Shown here: positions 54,347-63,693 of the stretch, piece by piece
Position numbering within the stretch: position 1 is the first letter of the stretch
How the letters are laid out: each line of letters starts with the position of its first letter
Assembly: GCF_902498845.1 (NCBI RefSeq)
Contig: NZ_CABVLM010000009.1
Location: 186,001-250,000, forward strand
Reading direction: 5' to 3'
Length of the DNA: 64,000 nucleotides
DNA from: Pseudoalteromonas rhizosphaerae
GTDB lineage: Bacteria; Pseudomonadota; Gammaproteobacteria; Enterobacterales; Alteromonadaceae
Notes under the pieces: model-generated
Database searches by the model: none
What the model saw: only the letters and a program-made list of their open reading frames with translations
What the model was told of the DNA's origin: nothing
Translations under genes and position numbers: made by a program

Positions 54347-55600
54347 TTAAAATTGTAGTTGCTGTGCTTTATCAAAGTTGCTGTAGCTTGAGGTAATTAC
54401 TTGATCCCCAGCATTTAGCCCTTCAAGCACTTCAAAATAGTTTTGATTCTTTTTGCCTAAGCGAATATCACGGCGCACTGCTTTATCACCACCTTGCTCA
54501 ATAACATAAACCCAGTTACCGCCCGAGTTGGTAAAGAAAGCGCCACGTTTAAGCAGTAAGGCATTGTTTTTGTCGTCCCCTAGCATTAACTCAATATCAA
54601 TGCTTTGCCCGCGCTTAATGCTTTTGGTATTACTTGGTAAATCCACTTCAATTTGAAATTGCGACTGCTGTACGCGGCTATCAATTTTGCTCACCTTGGC
54701 GTTCACTGTGCCGCTTTCAAGTTCAATCATCACGGTCATGTCACGCTGTACTTGGTTTAAATAAAACTCATCAAGGCGGACCACTAATTTATATTCATTT
54801 GGAATATCAATTTGGCCTAATCGCGCGCCACTGTTTTTAGATTCACCAATTTCCACATCAAGCTCGCTTAGGTAGCCTGAAACAGGCGCTTTGATTAATA
54901 AATTGTCGAGATTTCGACGCGCAAACTGCAGGTTTTTTTCAAGCATTTTAGCGCTGTCTGAAAGCTGTGCGACTTGCACCTCACGGATTGAGTTTTCTTG
55001 CTTTTGGCGCTCAATAGAGAGCTCTTTACGAGCTCGGTAATAATCTAAATCTTCTTCTATCTCTGCAAGTTGATCCTGCGCTAATACGCCACTTTTAACT
55101 AAAGGTTTAGTTTGCTGTAAACGACGGGTAAGGTTTGTGATCTTTAGTTCGACTTCCAATAAGTCACGGCGTAGGTTTAACCGGCTGGTTTCCATGGTCA
55201 TTTGCGTATTACGTAAAAAATTAAGCTGCTCAGTTACTTGGGCTTCGCGACTCATTACATCTAGTTGTAAGTTGGTATTGCTCAAACGCACTAGTGGTTG
55301 GCCTTTCTCAACATATTCGCCTTGCTCAACTAAACGCTCCTCAACTTGCCCACCGGCGATGGTATCAAGGTAAATACTGGTTTTTGGTACCACTTGACCG
55401 CGTAAGCTTAAGGCATCTTTAAATGCACCTTGTTTCACCGTGCTAACGGTTAAGCTACTGCGCTCAATATTCTGGCTACGACCTGTATTACCTGTTTGTG
55501 TAAACCCATACGCAGCGGCAGCAACACCCAATGCCAATGCTGCAAAGGTGAATTTCTTTAAATACTTTTGAGTAAATGAGCGTTCTATTTTCTTATCCAT
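54347..55600 (-). CDS. MacA/HlyD-like periplasmic adaptor (second efflux system)
   Basis: 417 residues from the ATG at 55600, with AGGTGG upstream; a GTG nine bases earlier is possible. N-terminal membrane anchor at about 17-36, lipoyl-like half near 75-100, a long coiled-coil hairpin (about 115-220), then beta-barrel and membrane-proximal domains. First gene of the operon, with the sigma-54 promoter 50-64 bases upstream. Confidence 0.9.
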   Translation of the reverse strand: MDKKIERSFTQKYLKKFTFAALALGVAAAAYGFTQTGNTGRSQNIERSSLTVSTVKQGAFKDALSLRGQVVPKTSIYLDTIAGGQVEERLVEQGEYVEKGQPLVRLSNTNLQLDVMSREAQVTEQLNFLRNTQMTMETSRLNLRRDLLEVELKITNLTRRLQQTKPLVKSGVLAQDQLAEIEEDLDYYRARKELSIERQKQENSIREVQVAQLSDSAKMLEKNLQFARRNLDNLLIKAPVSGYLSELDVEIGESKNSGARLGQIDIPNEYKLVVRLDEFYLNQVQRDMTVMIELESGTVNAKVSKIDSRVQQSQFQIEVDLPSNTKSIKRGQSIDIELMLGDDKNNALLLKRGAFFTNSGGNWVYVIEQGGDKAVRRDIRLGKKNQNYFEVLEGLNAGDQVITSSYSNFDKAQQLQF

Positions 55601-55648
55601 GTTGGCCACCTTGATACAGGTTTAATAAACTAATTACCGATAGTTATT

Positions 55649-55664
55649 ACAAACGCTGTGCCAA
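55649..55664 (-). promoter_or_regulatory. Sigma-54 (-24/-12) promoter of the second efflux operon
   Basis: On the minus strand TTGGCACAGCGTTTGT matches the sigma-54 consensus TGGCACG-N4-TTGC, with only the last base of the -12 element changed. Transcription should start near 55638, about 38 bases before the adaptor start. The gene next door, divergently transcribed, encodes an NtrC-type activator with the sigma-54 contact motif GAFTDA. Confidence 0.75.
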
Positions 55665-55723
55665 CTTTATTTAATATTAAAATTCAATACCTTATAATTA
55701 AATGAAATTATTATTATGTTTGT

Positions 55724-55777
55724 AGTGTCCGTTAATAGAACACTTTTTTATTTTATAAACGTCCATTTATGGACACT
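55724..55777. promoter_or_regulatory. Two dyad sites, probable enhancer for the NtrC-type activator
   Basis: Site 1 (55724-55744) is AGTGTCC-N7-GAACACT. Site 2 (55758-55777) is AACGTCC-N6-GGACACT. The shared half-site is AGTGTCC. Their distance of about 75-125 bases from the sigma-54 promoter is usual for bacterial enhancers, and they also lie just upstream of the activator gene, allowing autoregulation. Confidence 0.65.
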
Positions 55778-55825
55778 GTTCCTTTTTTGTTTTAGGCTAA
55801 ATAAAACTCTATAAAAATAAAAATC

Positions 55826-57223
55826 ATGAAACACACAGGCTCGCTTTTAATTGTTGATGACAACCCCGATATTCTAATCGCCGCACGGTTATTACTAAAG
55901 CAGCATTATCAAAGCGTTAAAACCACTGACAACCCATTTGAAATTGCAGGCATCATTAACGAGCAACGCAAAGCTGATCAGCCAATTGATGTGATCTTAC
56001 TCGACATGAACTTTACCCAAGACTCCATCAGCGGCAAAGAAGGTTTTTATTGGTTAAAAAAAATCATCGAGCAAGACGCTAATATCGTTGTTTTGTTAAT
56101 GACCGCCTACGGCGACATGCAACTCGCGGTGGATGCTATTAAAGCAGGCGCATCTGATTTTATTGCTAAACCTTGGCAAAACGAGCAACTACTTGGCGCT
56201 GTGGCGGCGGCTTTTTCACATGCCAAAGACAAACAGCAAGTGGGTAAGCTTACCCGTCAAAAGGACGGCCTTAATCAAGTACTCAATAATCAGCCATTTG
56301 AGTTTTTAGGTCAAAGCGCCGCTATGCAGCAGATATTCACCACCATTGAAAAAGCCGCACAAACTGATGCCAATATACTGATCACCGGCGAAAGCGGCAC
56401 AGGTAAAGAACTCACCGCGCATGCCATTCATCAAGCAAGTATGCGCCATAATCAAACCTTTATGAGTTTAGACATGGGTGCTGTGGCACAAAACCTATTT
56501 GAAAGTGAGCTATTCGGCCATAAAAAAGGCGCATTTACCGATGCCAAAAGCGATCGAATTGGTAAATTTGAGCTCGCCCAAGGCGGTAGTTTATTTTTAG
56601 ATGAGCTGGGTAATTTACCCCTAGAGCATCAAGCTAAACTGCTTGCCGCATTACAAAACCGCAAAATTACACCTGTTGGCGGCAGTAAAGCAGTTGATAT
56701 TGATATCCGCCTAATTTGTGCCACTAATGATAACCTTGATCAAGCTGTCGCCGAGGGGCGTTTTCGCCAAGATTTGTTATACCGAATAAACACCGTTGAA
56801 ATTCGCTTACCGGCTTTACGTGAACGCAGTGATGACATCCCAATGCTAGCAGATTATTACCTCAATCATTTCGCACAAAAGTACAAGCGCAACTTAACCA
56901 TAAAAACACATGATATGAGCTTACTTTGTCAATATGCATGGCCAGGCAATGTCCGCGAGCTTGCTCATGCTATTGAGCGGGCTGTTATTTTAAGTGATGG
57001 CGATAATCTTGATGTTAGCTCAGTGATTGGTAGTACTGGTGCTACTAATCATACAACCACCAATGACAACGAGGCATACGACACCTTTGATCTTGAGATA
57101 CTCGAGCAGCGCACTGTGCGTGCAGCGCTAACACATTACCAAGGTAATGTTAGCCATGCGGCCAAAGCCTTAGGGTTAACGCGTGGTGCTATGTATCGCC
57201 GTCTTGAAAAGTATGGGCTATAA
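55826..57223 (+). CDS. NtrC-type sigma-54-dependent response regulator
   Basis: 465 residues. Receiver domain with acidic Asp11/Asp12 and phosphoacceptor Asp60 (LLDMNF); AAA+ domain with Walker A GESGTGKE, the sigma-54 loop GAFTDA and Walker B Phe-Leu-Asp-Glu-Leu; Fis-type HTH at the end (Val-Ser-His-Ala-Ala-Lys-Ala-Leu-Gly-Leu-Thr-Arg-Gly-Ala-Met-Tyr-Arg). It is divergent from the efflux operon and presumably activates it; the kinase follows two bases after the stop. Confidence 0.95.
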   Translation: MKHTGSLLIVDDNPDILIAARLLLKQHYQSVKTTDNPFEIAGIINEQRKADQPIDVILLDMNFTQDSISGKEGFYWLKKIIEQDANIVVLLMTAYGDMQLAVDAIKAGASDFIAKPWQNEQLLGAVAAAFSHAKDKQQVGKLTRQKDGLNQVLNNQPFEFLGQSAAMQQIFTTIEKAAQTDANILITGESGTGKELTAHAIHQASMRHNQTFMSLDMGAVAQNLFESELFGHKKGAFTDAKSDRIGKFELAQGGSLFLDELGNLPLEHQAKLLAALQNRKITPVGGSKAVDIDIRLICATNDNLDQAVAEGRFRQDLLYRINTVEIRLPALRERSDDIPMLADYYLNHFAQKYKRNLTIKTHDMSLLCQYAWPGNVRELAHAIERAVILSDGDNLDVSSVIGSTGATNHTTTNDNEAYDTFDLEILEQRTVRAALTHYQGNVSHAAKALGLTRGAMYRRLEKYGL

Positions 57224-57225
57224 CA

Positions 57226-58542
57226 ATGCGCCCTCATTTATTATTAACTATTAATATTGTGGCACTTATTAGCGCCAGCGCACTCGTTAGTTATCTATTA
57301 CAAAATAATGGGCTTTCAGCAACTTCGCTGTTAATTATATTAGTCACTGCGGCCTTGATAACGCATATTTTTACGCTCTTTAAGCGACAACAAAAACAAG
57401 CAGAAATGGTGATCCGCGCCTTAGCCAATGGCGACAGCACCTTAGGTCTTGGCCAACAACACCCAATGCTTAAGCAATTTGAGCAAGTAAAAACGCAAAT
57501 GCAAACAGCACGCTTTAATGCCGAACAACAAGCGCAGTTTTTGCAAGCACTGCTTATTCATGTTGATTTAGCGGTTATGGTATGTGATGACAATGGTGAG
57601 GTGATCGAATCAAACCCAGCAGTCAGCAAACTACTGGGTAAAAGCTTCCAGCATCTACGAGAATTAGGCGCTGTTGGTGAACTAATTTTGAACGCCAAGA
57701 ACAATATGCGAAGCACCACCTATTGGCAAAATGGCGAGCAGCACGACACGCTTTCTATCCAACTCAGTATCGCCGAAATACAAGGCAAAGTGCGTCGCGT
57801 AGTAAGCCTACAATCAATTCATGACCAACTACAACTAAAAGAACAACAAGCTTATAAGCGCTTAACTAAAGTACTTACGCATGAAATTGCCAACTCTATT
57901 ACCCCGCTTTCATCGTTAGCTGATACGTGCAGCAATTTACTGCCACAAGAACTGTGTTTTATTGATATTGAAGATAAACAAGACTTACAGCTTGCACTAA
58001 GCACCTTAGCATCAAGAACGGCACATTTAGGCGACTTTATTGCTCGTTTTCGCCAAGTTAGCAGCTTACCTAAACCTAATTTAGCGCCTGAAAATTTAGC
58101 CGATATGCTAGCGCGTATTGTCACCTTGCATCAACAACAGTCGCGTGAGCTGCAAATCAATATAGAACTTACAATTAAAAGCCAGCAATTAGTGATGCTA
58201 GACAGTAGTCAAATAGAGCAAGTATTAGTAAATCTTATAAAGAACGCATTTGAAGTGCTAAGCAGCAACAAAAAATATAACGCGCAAAGCCCCGCTCAGC
58301 CAAACATCAAGCTCAGCTTGGCACAAAACGCCAGCCAACAACTCTATGTTGAAGTGAGCGATAATGGCCCAGGCATCAGCGAACATGTGGTGGATATGAT
58401 CTTCGTACCATTTTTCACCACTAAACAACAAGGATCAGGTATTGGCTTGAGCCTATCAAGGCAAATTATGCTCAACCACGGCGGTGATTTAATTTATGTA
58501 CCAAAACCACAAGGCGCATGCTTTAGATGCGTGTTTGGTTAA
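57226..58542 (+). CDS. Sensor histidine kinase
   Basis: 438 residues. Two N-terminal membrane helices (about 5-25 and 31-50) with almost no periplasmic loop, a PAS-like segment (about 105-200), phosphoacceptor His219 (THEIANSITPL), then N box Asn-Leu-Ile-Lys-Asn-Ala-Phe-Glu and G boxes (GPGI; GSGIGLS). The lack of a periplasmic sensor suggests it detects signals in the membrane or cytoplasm. Pairs with the regulator before it. It overlaps the convergent acyltransferase gene by four bases. Confidence 0.93.
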   Translation: MRPHLLLTINIVALISASALVSYLLQNNGLSATSLLIILVTAALITHIFTLFKRQQKQAEMVIRALANGDSTLGLGQQHPMLKQFEQVKTQMQTARFNAEQQAQFLQALLIHVDLAVMVCDDNGEVIESNPAVSKLLGKSFQHLRELGAVGELILNAKNNMRSTTYWQNGEQHDTLSIQLSIAEIQGKVRRVVSLQSIHDQLQLKEQQAYKRLTKVLTHEIANSITPLSSLADTCSNLLPQELCFIDIEDKQDLQLALSTLASRTAHLGDFIARFRQVSSLPKPNLAPENLADMLARIVTLHQQQSRELQINIELTIKSQQLVMLDSSQIEQVLVNLIKNAFEVLSSNKKYNAQSPAQPNIKLSLAQNASQQLYVEVSDNGPGISEHVVDMIFVPFFTTKQQGSGIGLSLSRQIMLNHGGDLIYVPKPQGACFRCVFG

Positions 58543-59819
58543 ATTAACTTAAAGATCAGTGAGCTTACCAATATAAGTCCGTAGCAAAAGCCCGCTTTAA
58601 CTTGCCATGCTTTATATTTACCTGTGACTTTAATCCCTATAAATGGGCTTAATAGATCGATACGACGCGCACTAATAAACACCAACCAACAAATAATGAA
58701 AGTGAGGCTGAGTATAAGTAATGGCTCTTCAAAGCCACCTAATTGCAGCTTCGACAAATAAAAGGCAAGGCCAATAATTACACTTTGATGTAATAGATAA
58801 AACGGAAATACGGCTGAGTTTAATAACGCTAATTTAGGGTGATCGTGATTCAAAAAGCGTTTTGCTAATGCCAGCATTAACATCACACCCACTAATCGTT
58901 GCGCGGTATACAGCATATCCATGCTGGTAATTTGCCATTGGCTCGTAGCTGGGTTTTGCCAAATCATGTGATAACCCAGCACGACAACTAAATAACCTAA
59001 AATGAATACCACTAATAACGCCTGCCAGTGACGTAGCAGTTGGCTGTAAAATGCAGGCTGCCAAGCAAGCAAGTAACCGTAAAGTAAAAACAACGCGCCC
59101 ATGGGGTATCGGAATGTATCACTCGGCCAGCTCAGTTTTAAAATACACAGCGGCAATAGCAATACAATAAAAACAATAACTAACGATCGCTCACATAAAC
59201 GCGTCATTATTGCTTGCACAGTAGCGTGATGAAGCAGCGGTATCATTAACACCAGCAATAAAGTAAATTGCCATAACGAACGCAAGTACCAAAGATGGTT
59301 TACATCAACATGTGGCCAAATACCTGCTTGGTAGTGATTAAATAAAGGGTTAGTTAAATCAAAGAACTGCTGGTAGAACTGCCAAAAGCTCATAGCTAAA
59401 CCAACCTCTTGGCTCATTTGCGCATAAAGCTGAATCGGCACTATAAACCAAATGCCAAACAATAAAGGCAGTAATATTTTTACACTGCGCGTAATTAAAA
59501 ACATATCTAAACTAAAGCGCGCAATAATAAAGCGCAGCGCTACTCCTGAAATAAACCAGATTAGTCCCATTCGCCACGGTGACAGTAACAACATGACATT
59601 TTCAACACTGCTAGACAAATACTGGCTTTTAAAATGAAATCCCCAGTTTTGGCTGTATAACATGCCGGTGTGATAAAAAATTAATAAACCAAACGCAATC
59701 ACCCGTAGCCAATCAAGATCATAACGGCGCTTTGGCAGTTCATCATGCTGATTAAATACATTTAGCCATGGCTGTAATAGCGTACGTGTTGTGTTTTTAA
59801 TTACTATTTTAAGTTTCAT
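58539..59819 (-). CDS. Acyltransferase family 3 membrane protein (OpgC-like)
   Basis: 426 residues with about ten membrane helices. Arg-Tyr-Asp-Leu-Asp-Trp-Leu-Arg-Val-Ile-Ala-Phe and the His in Phe-Tyr-His-Thr-Gly near residue 50 match Acyltransferase_3. Such proteins transfer acyl groups to sugars, such as glucans or LPS, across the inner membrane. It is divergent from the LytTR gene, with 179 bases between starts, and may be controlled by it. Confidence 0.88.
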   Translation of the reverse strand: MKLKIVIKNTTRTLLQPWLNVFNQHDELPKRRYDLDWLRVIAFGLLIFYHTGMLYSQNWGFHFKSQYLSSSVENVMLLLSPWRMGLIWFISGVALRFIIARFSLDMFLITRSVKILLPLLFGIWFIVPIQLYAQMSQEVGLAMSFWQFYQQFFDLTNPLFNHYQAGIWPHVDVNHLWYLRSLWQFTLLLVLMIPLLHHATVQAIMTRLCERSLVIVFIVLLLPLCILKLSWPSDTFRYPMGALFLLYGYLLAWQPAFYSQLLRHWQALLVVFILGYLVVVLGYHMIWQNPATSQWQITSMDMLYTAQRLVGVMLMLALAKRFLNHDHPKLALLNSAVFPFYLLHQSVIIGLAFYLSKLQLGGFEEPLLILSLTFIICWLVFISARRIDLLSPFIGIKVTGKYKAWQVKAGFCYGLILVSSLIFKLI

Positions 59820-59998
59820 GGTAGATTTAGCTTACGACTAATTAATAACAAATATGAACAACAATCTGCGTTAAGCAATCAGAAAAGGCTGATAAAACAG
59901 TCAGTAGGGATAAACGGTGGATATCAGGGATGATAAGTTTGGTGATCTATCACTATCTTGCTAGTCTAATTATGGTCTTTTAAAGAGTAACAATAATA

Positions 59999-60865
59999 AT
60001 GATCTCCTTAACGCATTTTCAGCGCTACCAGAGATGGTATGCGGCATTATTTTTATCTAGTTATATTTTTATCAACAATACTATAAATGCCAGCTCAAAC
60101 ATTATGGAAGCCCAGCGAGATGGCGAACTCCCATTTATGATCTGGGAGCCGTTTGTATGGGAATATTCCAGCGCTATTGGCACCTTGATGTTGTTTCCCG
60201 CTTTAGTTAGGCTATTAAAAACCCAGCCTTTTAATTGGCAAAAAATCCCCCGCTCATTACTGCTATATCTGCTGGCAAGCATTGCTTTTTCGTTATTGCA
60301 TATTGGCATTATGGTCACCATTCGCAAGCTCATTTACACCGTACAAGGCATGTATTATGACTTTGGTTTGGTCTGGTTTGAATTACTTTATGAATACCGC
60401 AAAGACTTGTGGGGGTTCTTATTTTTAATTGCTGTTATTAAAACCTATCAATATGTAGTGAGCCAATTAAGTGGTGAAGCAGCACCGATCAGACAAGGCG
60501 AAGATACGCCTGAAAATTTAAATTTCGATAGACTACTGGTAAAAAAACTGGGAAAAGAATTTATTGTCCGCGTAGCACAAATAGACTGGCTTGAATCTAG
60601 CGGTAATTATGTAAATCTACATATTGATGCAAGAATTTATCCGTTACGTGCAACTATGAGCCAACTTATAACTCAGTTAGAACCGCAAGGGTTTTGCCGT
60701 ATTCATCGCTCCCATGGCGTTCGGTTAGATGCGATTGAATCAATCACGCCACTACCGAGCGGAGACAGTGAAATAAAACTTACAACCGGCAAAGTACTTA
60801 ACTTATCGCGTCGCTATAAAGAGCAATTTAAGGGACAGTTAAATTCAACTACAAGTCATTCTTAA
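59999..60865 (+). CDS. Membrane-bound LytTR-family transcriptional regulator
   Basis: 288 residues. Four membrane helices in the first 160 residues and a C-terminal LytTR DNA-binding domain (about 185-280; Ile-Asp-Trp-Leu-Glu-Ser-Ser-Gly-Asn-Tyr-Val and Phe-Cys-Arg-Ile-His-Arg-Ser). There is no receiver domain. A membrane signal is presumably passed directly to the DNA-binding domain. The divergent acyltransferase gene is the likely target. Confidence 0.9.
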   Translation: MISLTHFQRYQRWYAALFLSSYIFINNTINASSNIMEAQRDGELPFMIWEPFVWEYSSAIGTLMLFPALVRLLKTQPFNWQKIPRSLLLYLLASIAFSLLHIGIMVTIRKLIYTVQGMYYDFGLVWFELLYEYRKDLWGFLFLIAVIKTYQYVVSQLSGEAAPIRQGEDTPENLNFDRLLVKKLGKEFIVRVAQIDWLESSGNYVNLHIDARIYPLRATMSQLITQLEPQGFCRIHRSHGVRLDAIESITPLPSGDSEIKLTTGKVLNLSRRYKEQFKGQLNSTTSHS

Positions 60866-60931
60866 CTCACACTATGTTAAGCTAGCCTGATTTAGGTTAA
60901 CCGCATTTATATTTTCGGAGTAGTTTAGTAC

Positions 60932-62203
60932 GTGTCTTTAAATCGATTTATCCGCATTCTGCCATTGATTGTTATTTTATCCGGTTGTGAAACCACACCC
61001 GAACAACCATCTTCACAACCTGATATTAAGGCTAACCCAAATATTGTTGTTAAAGAACAAAACGAAAATATTGAGCAAATAGCTCCCTTAAGTCCTCAGG
61101 AACTCGATGATGTGTGGCAACGCATCCGAGCGCAGCTTACATTTTCCAATTCTAGCCACCCAGATGTGCAACAACGCATTGCATGGTATTTATCTCACCC
61201 AAACTATATGGATGAAATTAGTCGCCGTGCTGAGCCTTACCTTTATTATATAGTCACAGAGGTTGAAAAGCGGAACTTACCCATAGAATTAGCGTTAATG
61301 CCGCTAATTGAAAGTGACTTTGATGCCAGTGCCTATTCGCACAAGCATGCATCTGGACTTTGGCAATTAACGCCTGCCATTGCTAAGTACTTTAAGGTAA
61401 AAATTAGTCCTTGGTACGATGGCCGCCAAGATGTGATCGACAGTACCCGCGCTGCTCTGGATTTTATGGAGTACTTATACAAACGCTTTGATGGTGATTG
61501 GTATCACGCTATAGCAGCCTATAACTTAGGTGAAGGCCGTGTACTTAGAGCGATCAGCAACAATAAAAAGCAAGGTAAACCAACTGACTTTTTCAGTTTA
61601 AAACTCCCTCAGCAAACCAGTCAGTATGTACCTAAACTACTTGCTGCGGCACAATTATTAAAAAGCCAAAAAATGGCGTTCCCTGCAATAGCAAATAAAG
61701 ATGCAATTGCCAAAATAGCCATTTCTGGCTCAGTTATTTTAGATAATAAAGCCCAATGGCAACAGTTAGAGCCCTTAAACTACGGGGTCATTCGCTTTCC
61801 GGCGATTATTGATGCACCGCATCTCGTCGTTCCTGCTAGTGAGCAAAAGCAATTTGAGACTATGATTGCTGATCAAGATTCTAACGACTACAGCCAATGG
61901 CAACATTATACAGTTAAGCGTGGCGATAGTTTGAGCGTGATCGCTAAGCGCTACAAAGTAACTTTAAGCCAACTAAAAGCATTTAATAATTTGAAAAATA
62001 GTACCATACGTATTGGTCAAAAATTAGTGCTACCGCAGTTAGCCGATACGCAAATAGAGCATAAGGTTAAATCTGGCGAAAGCTTGTGGAAAATAGCCAA
62101 CCATTACAAAGTCAGCATCACTAAGCTAAAACAATGGAACAGCCTTTCAAGCGATCGCTTAAAAGTAGGCGATAAGCTAACCGTATTTTTATCAGCAAGT
62201 TAA
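60932..62203 (+). CDS. mltD: Membrane-bound lytic murein transglycosylase D
   Basis: 423 residues from a GTG. Lipoprotein signal with lipobox ending in Leu-Ser-Gly-Cys (Cys19), SLT catalytic domain at about 105-230 with Glu in MPLIESDFD and Ala-Ser-Gly-Leu-Trp-Gln, Ala-Tyr-Asn-Leu-Gly-Glu-Gly, and two LysM repeats near 330-375 and 380-422. Slightly shorter than E. coli MltD (two LysM there too). It cuts peptidoglycan glycan strands during growth and recycling. Confidence 0.93.
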   Translation: MSLNRFIRILPLIVILSGCETTPEQPSSQPDIKANPNIVVKEQNENIEQIAPLSPQELDDVWQRIRAQLTFSNSSHPDVQQRIAWYLSHPNYMDEISRRAEPYLYYIVTEVEKRNLPIELALMPLIESDFDASAYSHKHASGLWQLTPAIAKYFKVKISPWYDGRQDVIDSTRAALDFMEYLYKRFDGDWYHAIAAYNLGEGRVLRAISNNKKQGKPTDFFSLKLPQQTSQYVPKLLAAAQLLKSQKMAFPAIANKDAIAKIAISGSVILDNKAQWQQLEPLNYGVIRFPAIIDAPHLVVPASEQKQFETMIADQDSNDYSQWQHYTVKRGDSLSVIAKRYKVTLSQLKAFNNLKNSTIRIGQKLVLPQLADTQIEHKVKSGESLWKIANHYKVSITKLKQWNSLSSDRLKVGDKLTVFLSAS

Positions 62204-62277
62204 TAACATGAACGCTGTATAATAAGCCTATCTTCAGCGGCTATATGCAATGCTAACTGTGTTAGGCCTGAATAATT

Positions 62278-62303
62278 AAAGGGCTGCAATCATGCAGCCC
62301 TTT
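62278..62303. terminator. Bidirectional terminator between mltD and creD
   Basis: 11-bp perfect stem AAAGGGCTGCA / TGCAGCCCTTT with loop ATCA, between convergent genes. Confidence 0.9.
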
Positions 62304-62314
62304 GCAAACAGAGA

Positions 62315-63613
62315 TTAATCATCAACTTGTGATTTAGTGTGGTACCAATTTACTGTGCGGGTCAGCATCATAATCAAACTCAGTACTGCAAACACCAGTA
62401 AACTGCCCATCAACAATGCGTAATCTTCTGCGCTTAATAGTCCGTAAAGTAAGCTGTATAAAAACAGAATAGCAATCAGAAACAACCCACCATGCTTAGT
62501 ATTTTTCAACATTCCGGCCACATAAATACTCAGTAATAATGAAGAAGCTAATGCTGATAGTAAGTAAGCAAGGTTAAATCCTAGGTGCTCACCAAGTGAT
62601 ATCAACAATAAATAAAAAACGGCCAATGCTAAACCGACAAAGCCATATTGCACCGGATGAACAGGTTCGCTGCGAAGCACTTCGAGTAAAAAGAAGCTGG
62701 CAAATACCAATATCAGCACTAAAATTGCGTAGTTACTGGCACGATAGCTTTTTAAATAATGATCAACACCATCAACAAGATTAACTCCCATGCTACGTTG
62801 CTTAAATTGCTCGCACTGATTTTGAAAAACACAATGTTGAAACAGCTCTTTTAAGTTGGTAGCAAAGTAATTTGTTTGCCAGTTGGCAGTAAAGCCTTGC
62901 TCTGAAATACTTGAGTCGATAGGTAAGTAATCGCCAACGAAACTTGGGTGTGGCCAATCGGCTTGCATGCTAAGACTGGTTTCTTTGCCGATAGGAGCAA
63001 TAGCTAGTTTACGCATTCCTTGTAGATTTAAATCAATTTGATAATCCAACGTCTGTTGCTCAAGTAAAGCACTAAAATCGAGCTCAATATTAACGCCTTC
63101 GGGTAATTGCGCCAGCTTAGTGCCAGGCTGCAACGCATATTCTTGGTTATTTATGCGCATTGTACTGCCCTGACCAATACCGCGAATATCTTTAATCGCC
63201 ATCACCATATGCACCTGTTTTATCTTTTTACCGGCTAATTCATTTAAAGCCTCGGTATTAAATTGGCCTGCAAAGTGATTCGCGGAGCGATATAGTAACG
63301 CCTTATAAATACCTCGGTATTTTTCAAAAGAAGATAATTCACTGTTTATAGTTAATGTTTCAGGTAGCAATAACAGCGTTTTTAACTGTTCAGTGGTGTT
63401 GCCTTCCACGGTGTGAGTTTCTATAAATTGCACTTGAATAAACGGCCCAATGACTTGTTGCTCACCGCTGCTGCTTTTAGCAATATCAGCTTGCACTTGT
63501 TGCTGATGTTCTGCACGTTCATCAATTAGGTTTTGGATCATAAAGATAGGCACTAATAACAGTACAATTAGGCCTATGATGATCACCAACTTCGTTTCAA
63601 TTTTTTGTTTCAT
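62315..63613 (-). CDS. creD: Inner membrane protein CreD
   Basis: 432 residues. An N-terminal membrane helix, a large periplasmic region (about 30-290; includes Asp-Ile-Arg-Gly-Ile and Pro-His-Pro-Ser-Phe-Val-Gly), then about five C-terminal helices, with Pro-Val-Gln-Tyr-Gly-Phe-Val-Gly-Leu-Ala near the start of the last block. CreD is induced by CreBC and linked to envelope integrity and beta-lactam response. The kinase gene CreC lies just upstream, as in E. coli. Confidence 0.93.
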   Translation of the reverse strand: MKQKIETKLVIIIGLIVLLLVPIFMIQNLIDERAEHQQQVQADIAKSSSGEQQVIGPFIQVQFIETHTVEGNTTEQLKTLLLLPETLTINSELSSFEKYRGIYKALLYRSANHFAGQFNTEALNELAGKKIKQVHMVMAIKDIRGIGQGSTMRINNQEYALQPGTKLAQLPEGVNIELDFSALLEQQTLDYQIDLNLQGMRKLAIAPIGKETSLSMQADWPHPSFVGDYLPIDSSISEQGFTANWQTNYFATNLKELFQHCVFQNQCEQFKQRSMGVNLVDGVDHYLKSYRASNYAILVLILVFASFFLLEVLRSEPVHPVQYGFVGLALAVFYLLLISLGEHLGFNLAYLLSALASSLLLSIYVAGMLKNTKHGGLFLIAILFLYSLLYGLLSAEDYALLMGSLLVFAVLSLIMMLTRTVNWYHTKSQVDD

Positions 63614-63693
63614 TATTATCTTTACTCCCTATTTAATATAGGGACTAGAGTAATCGACAAAAGTGGATTTTAAATGGTGCTTATATGGAGTCT

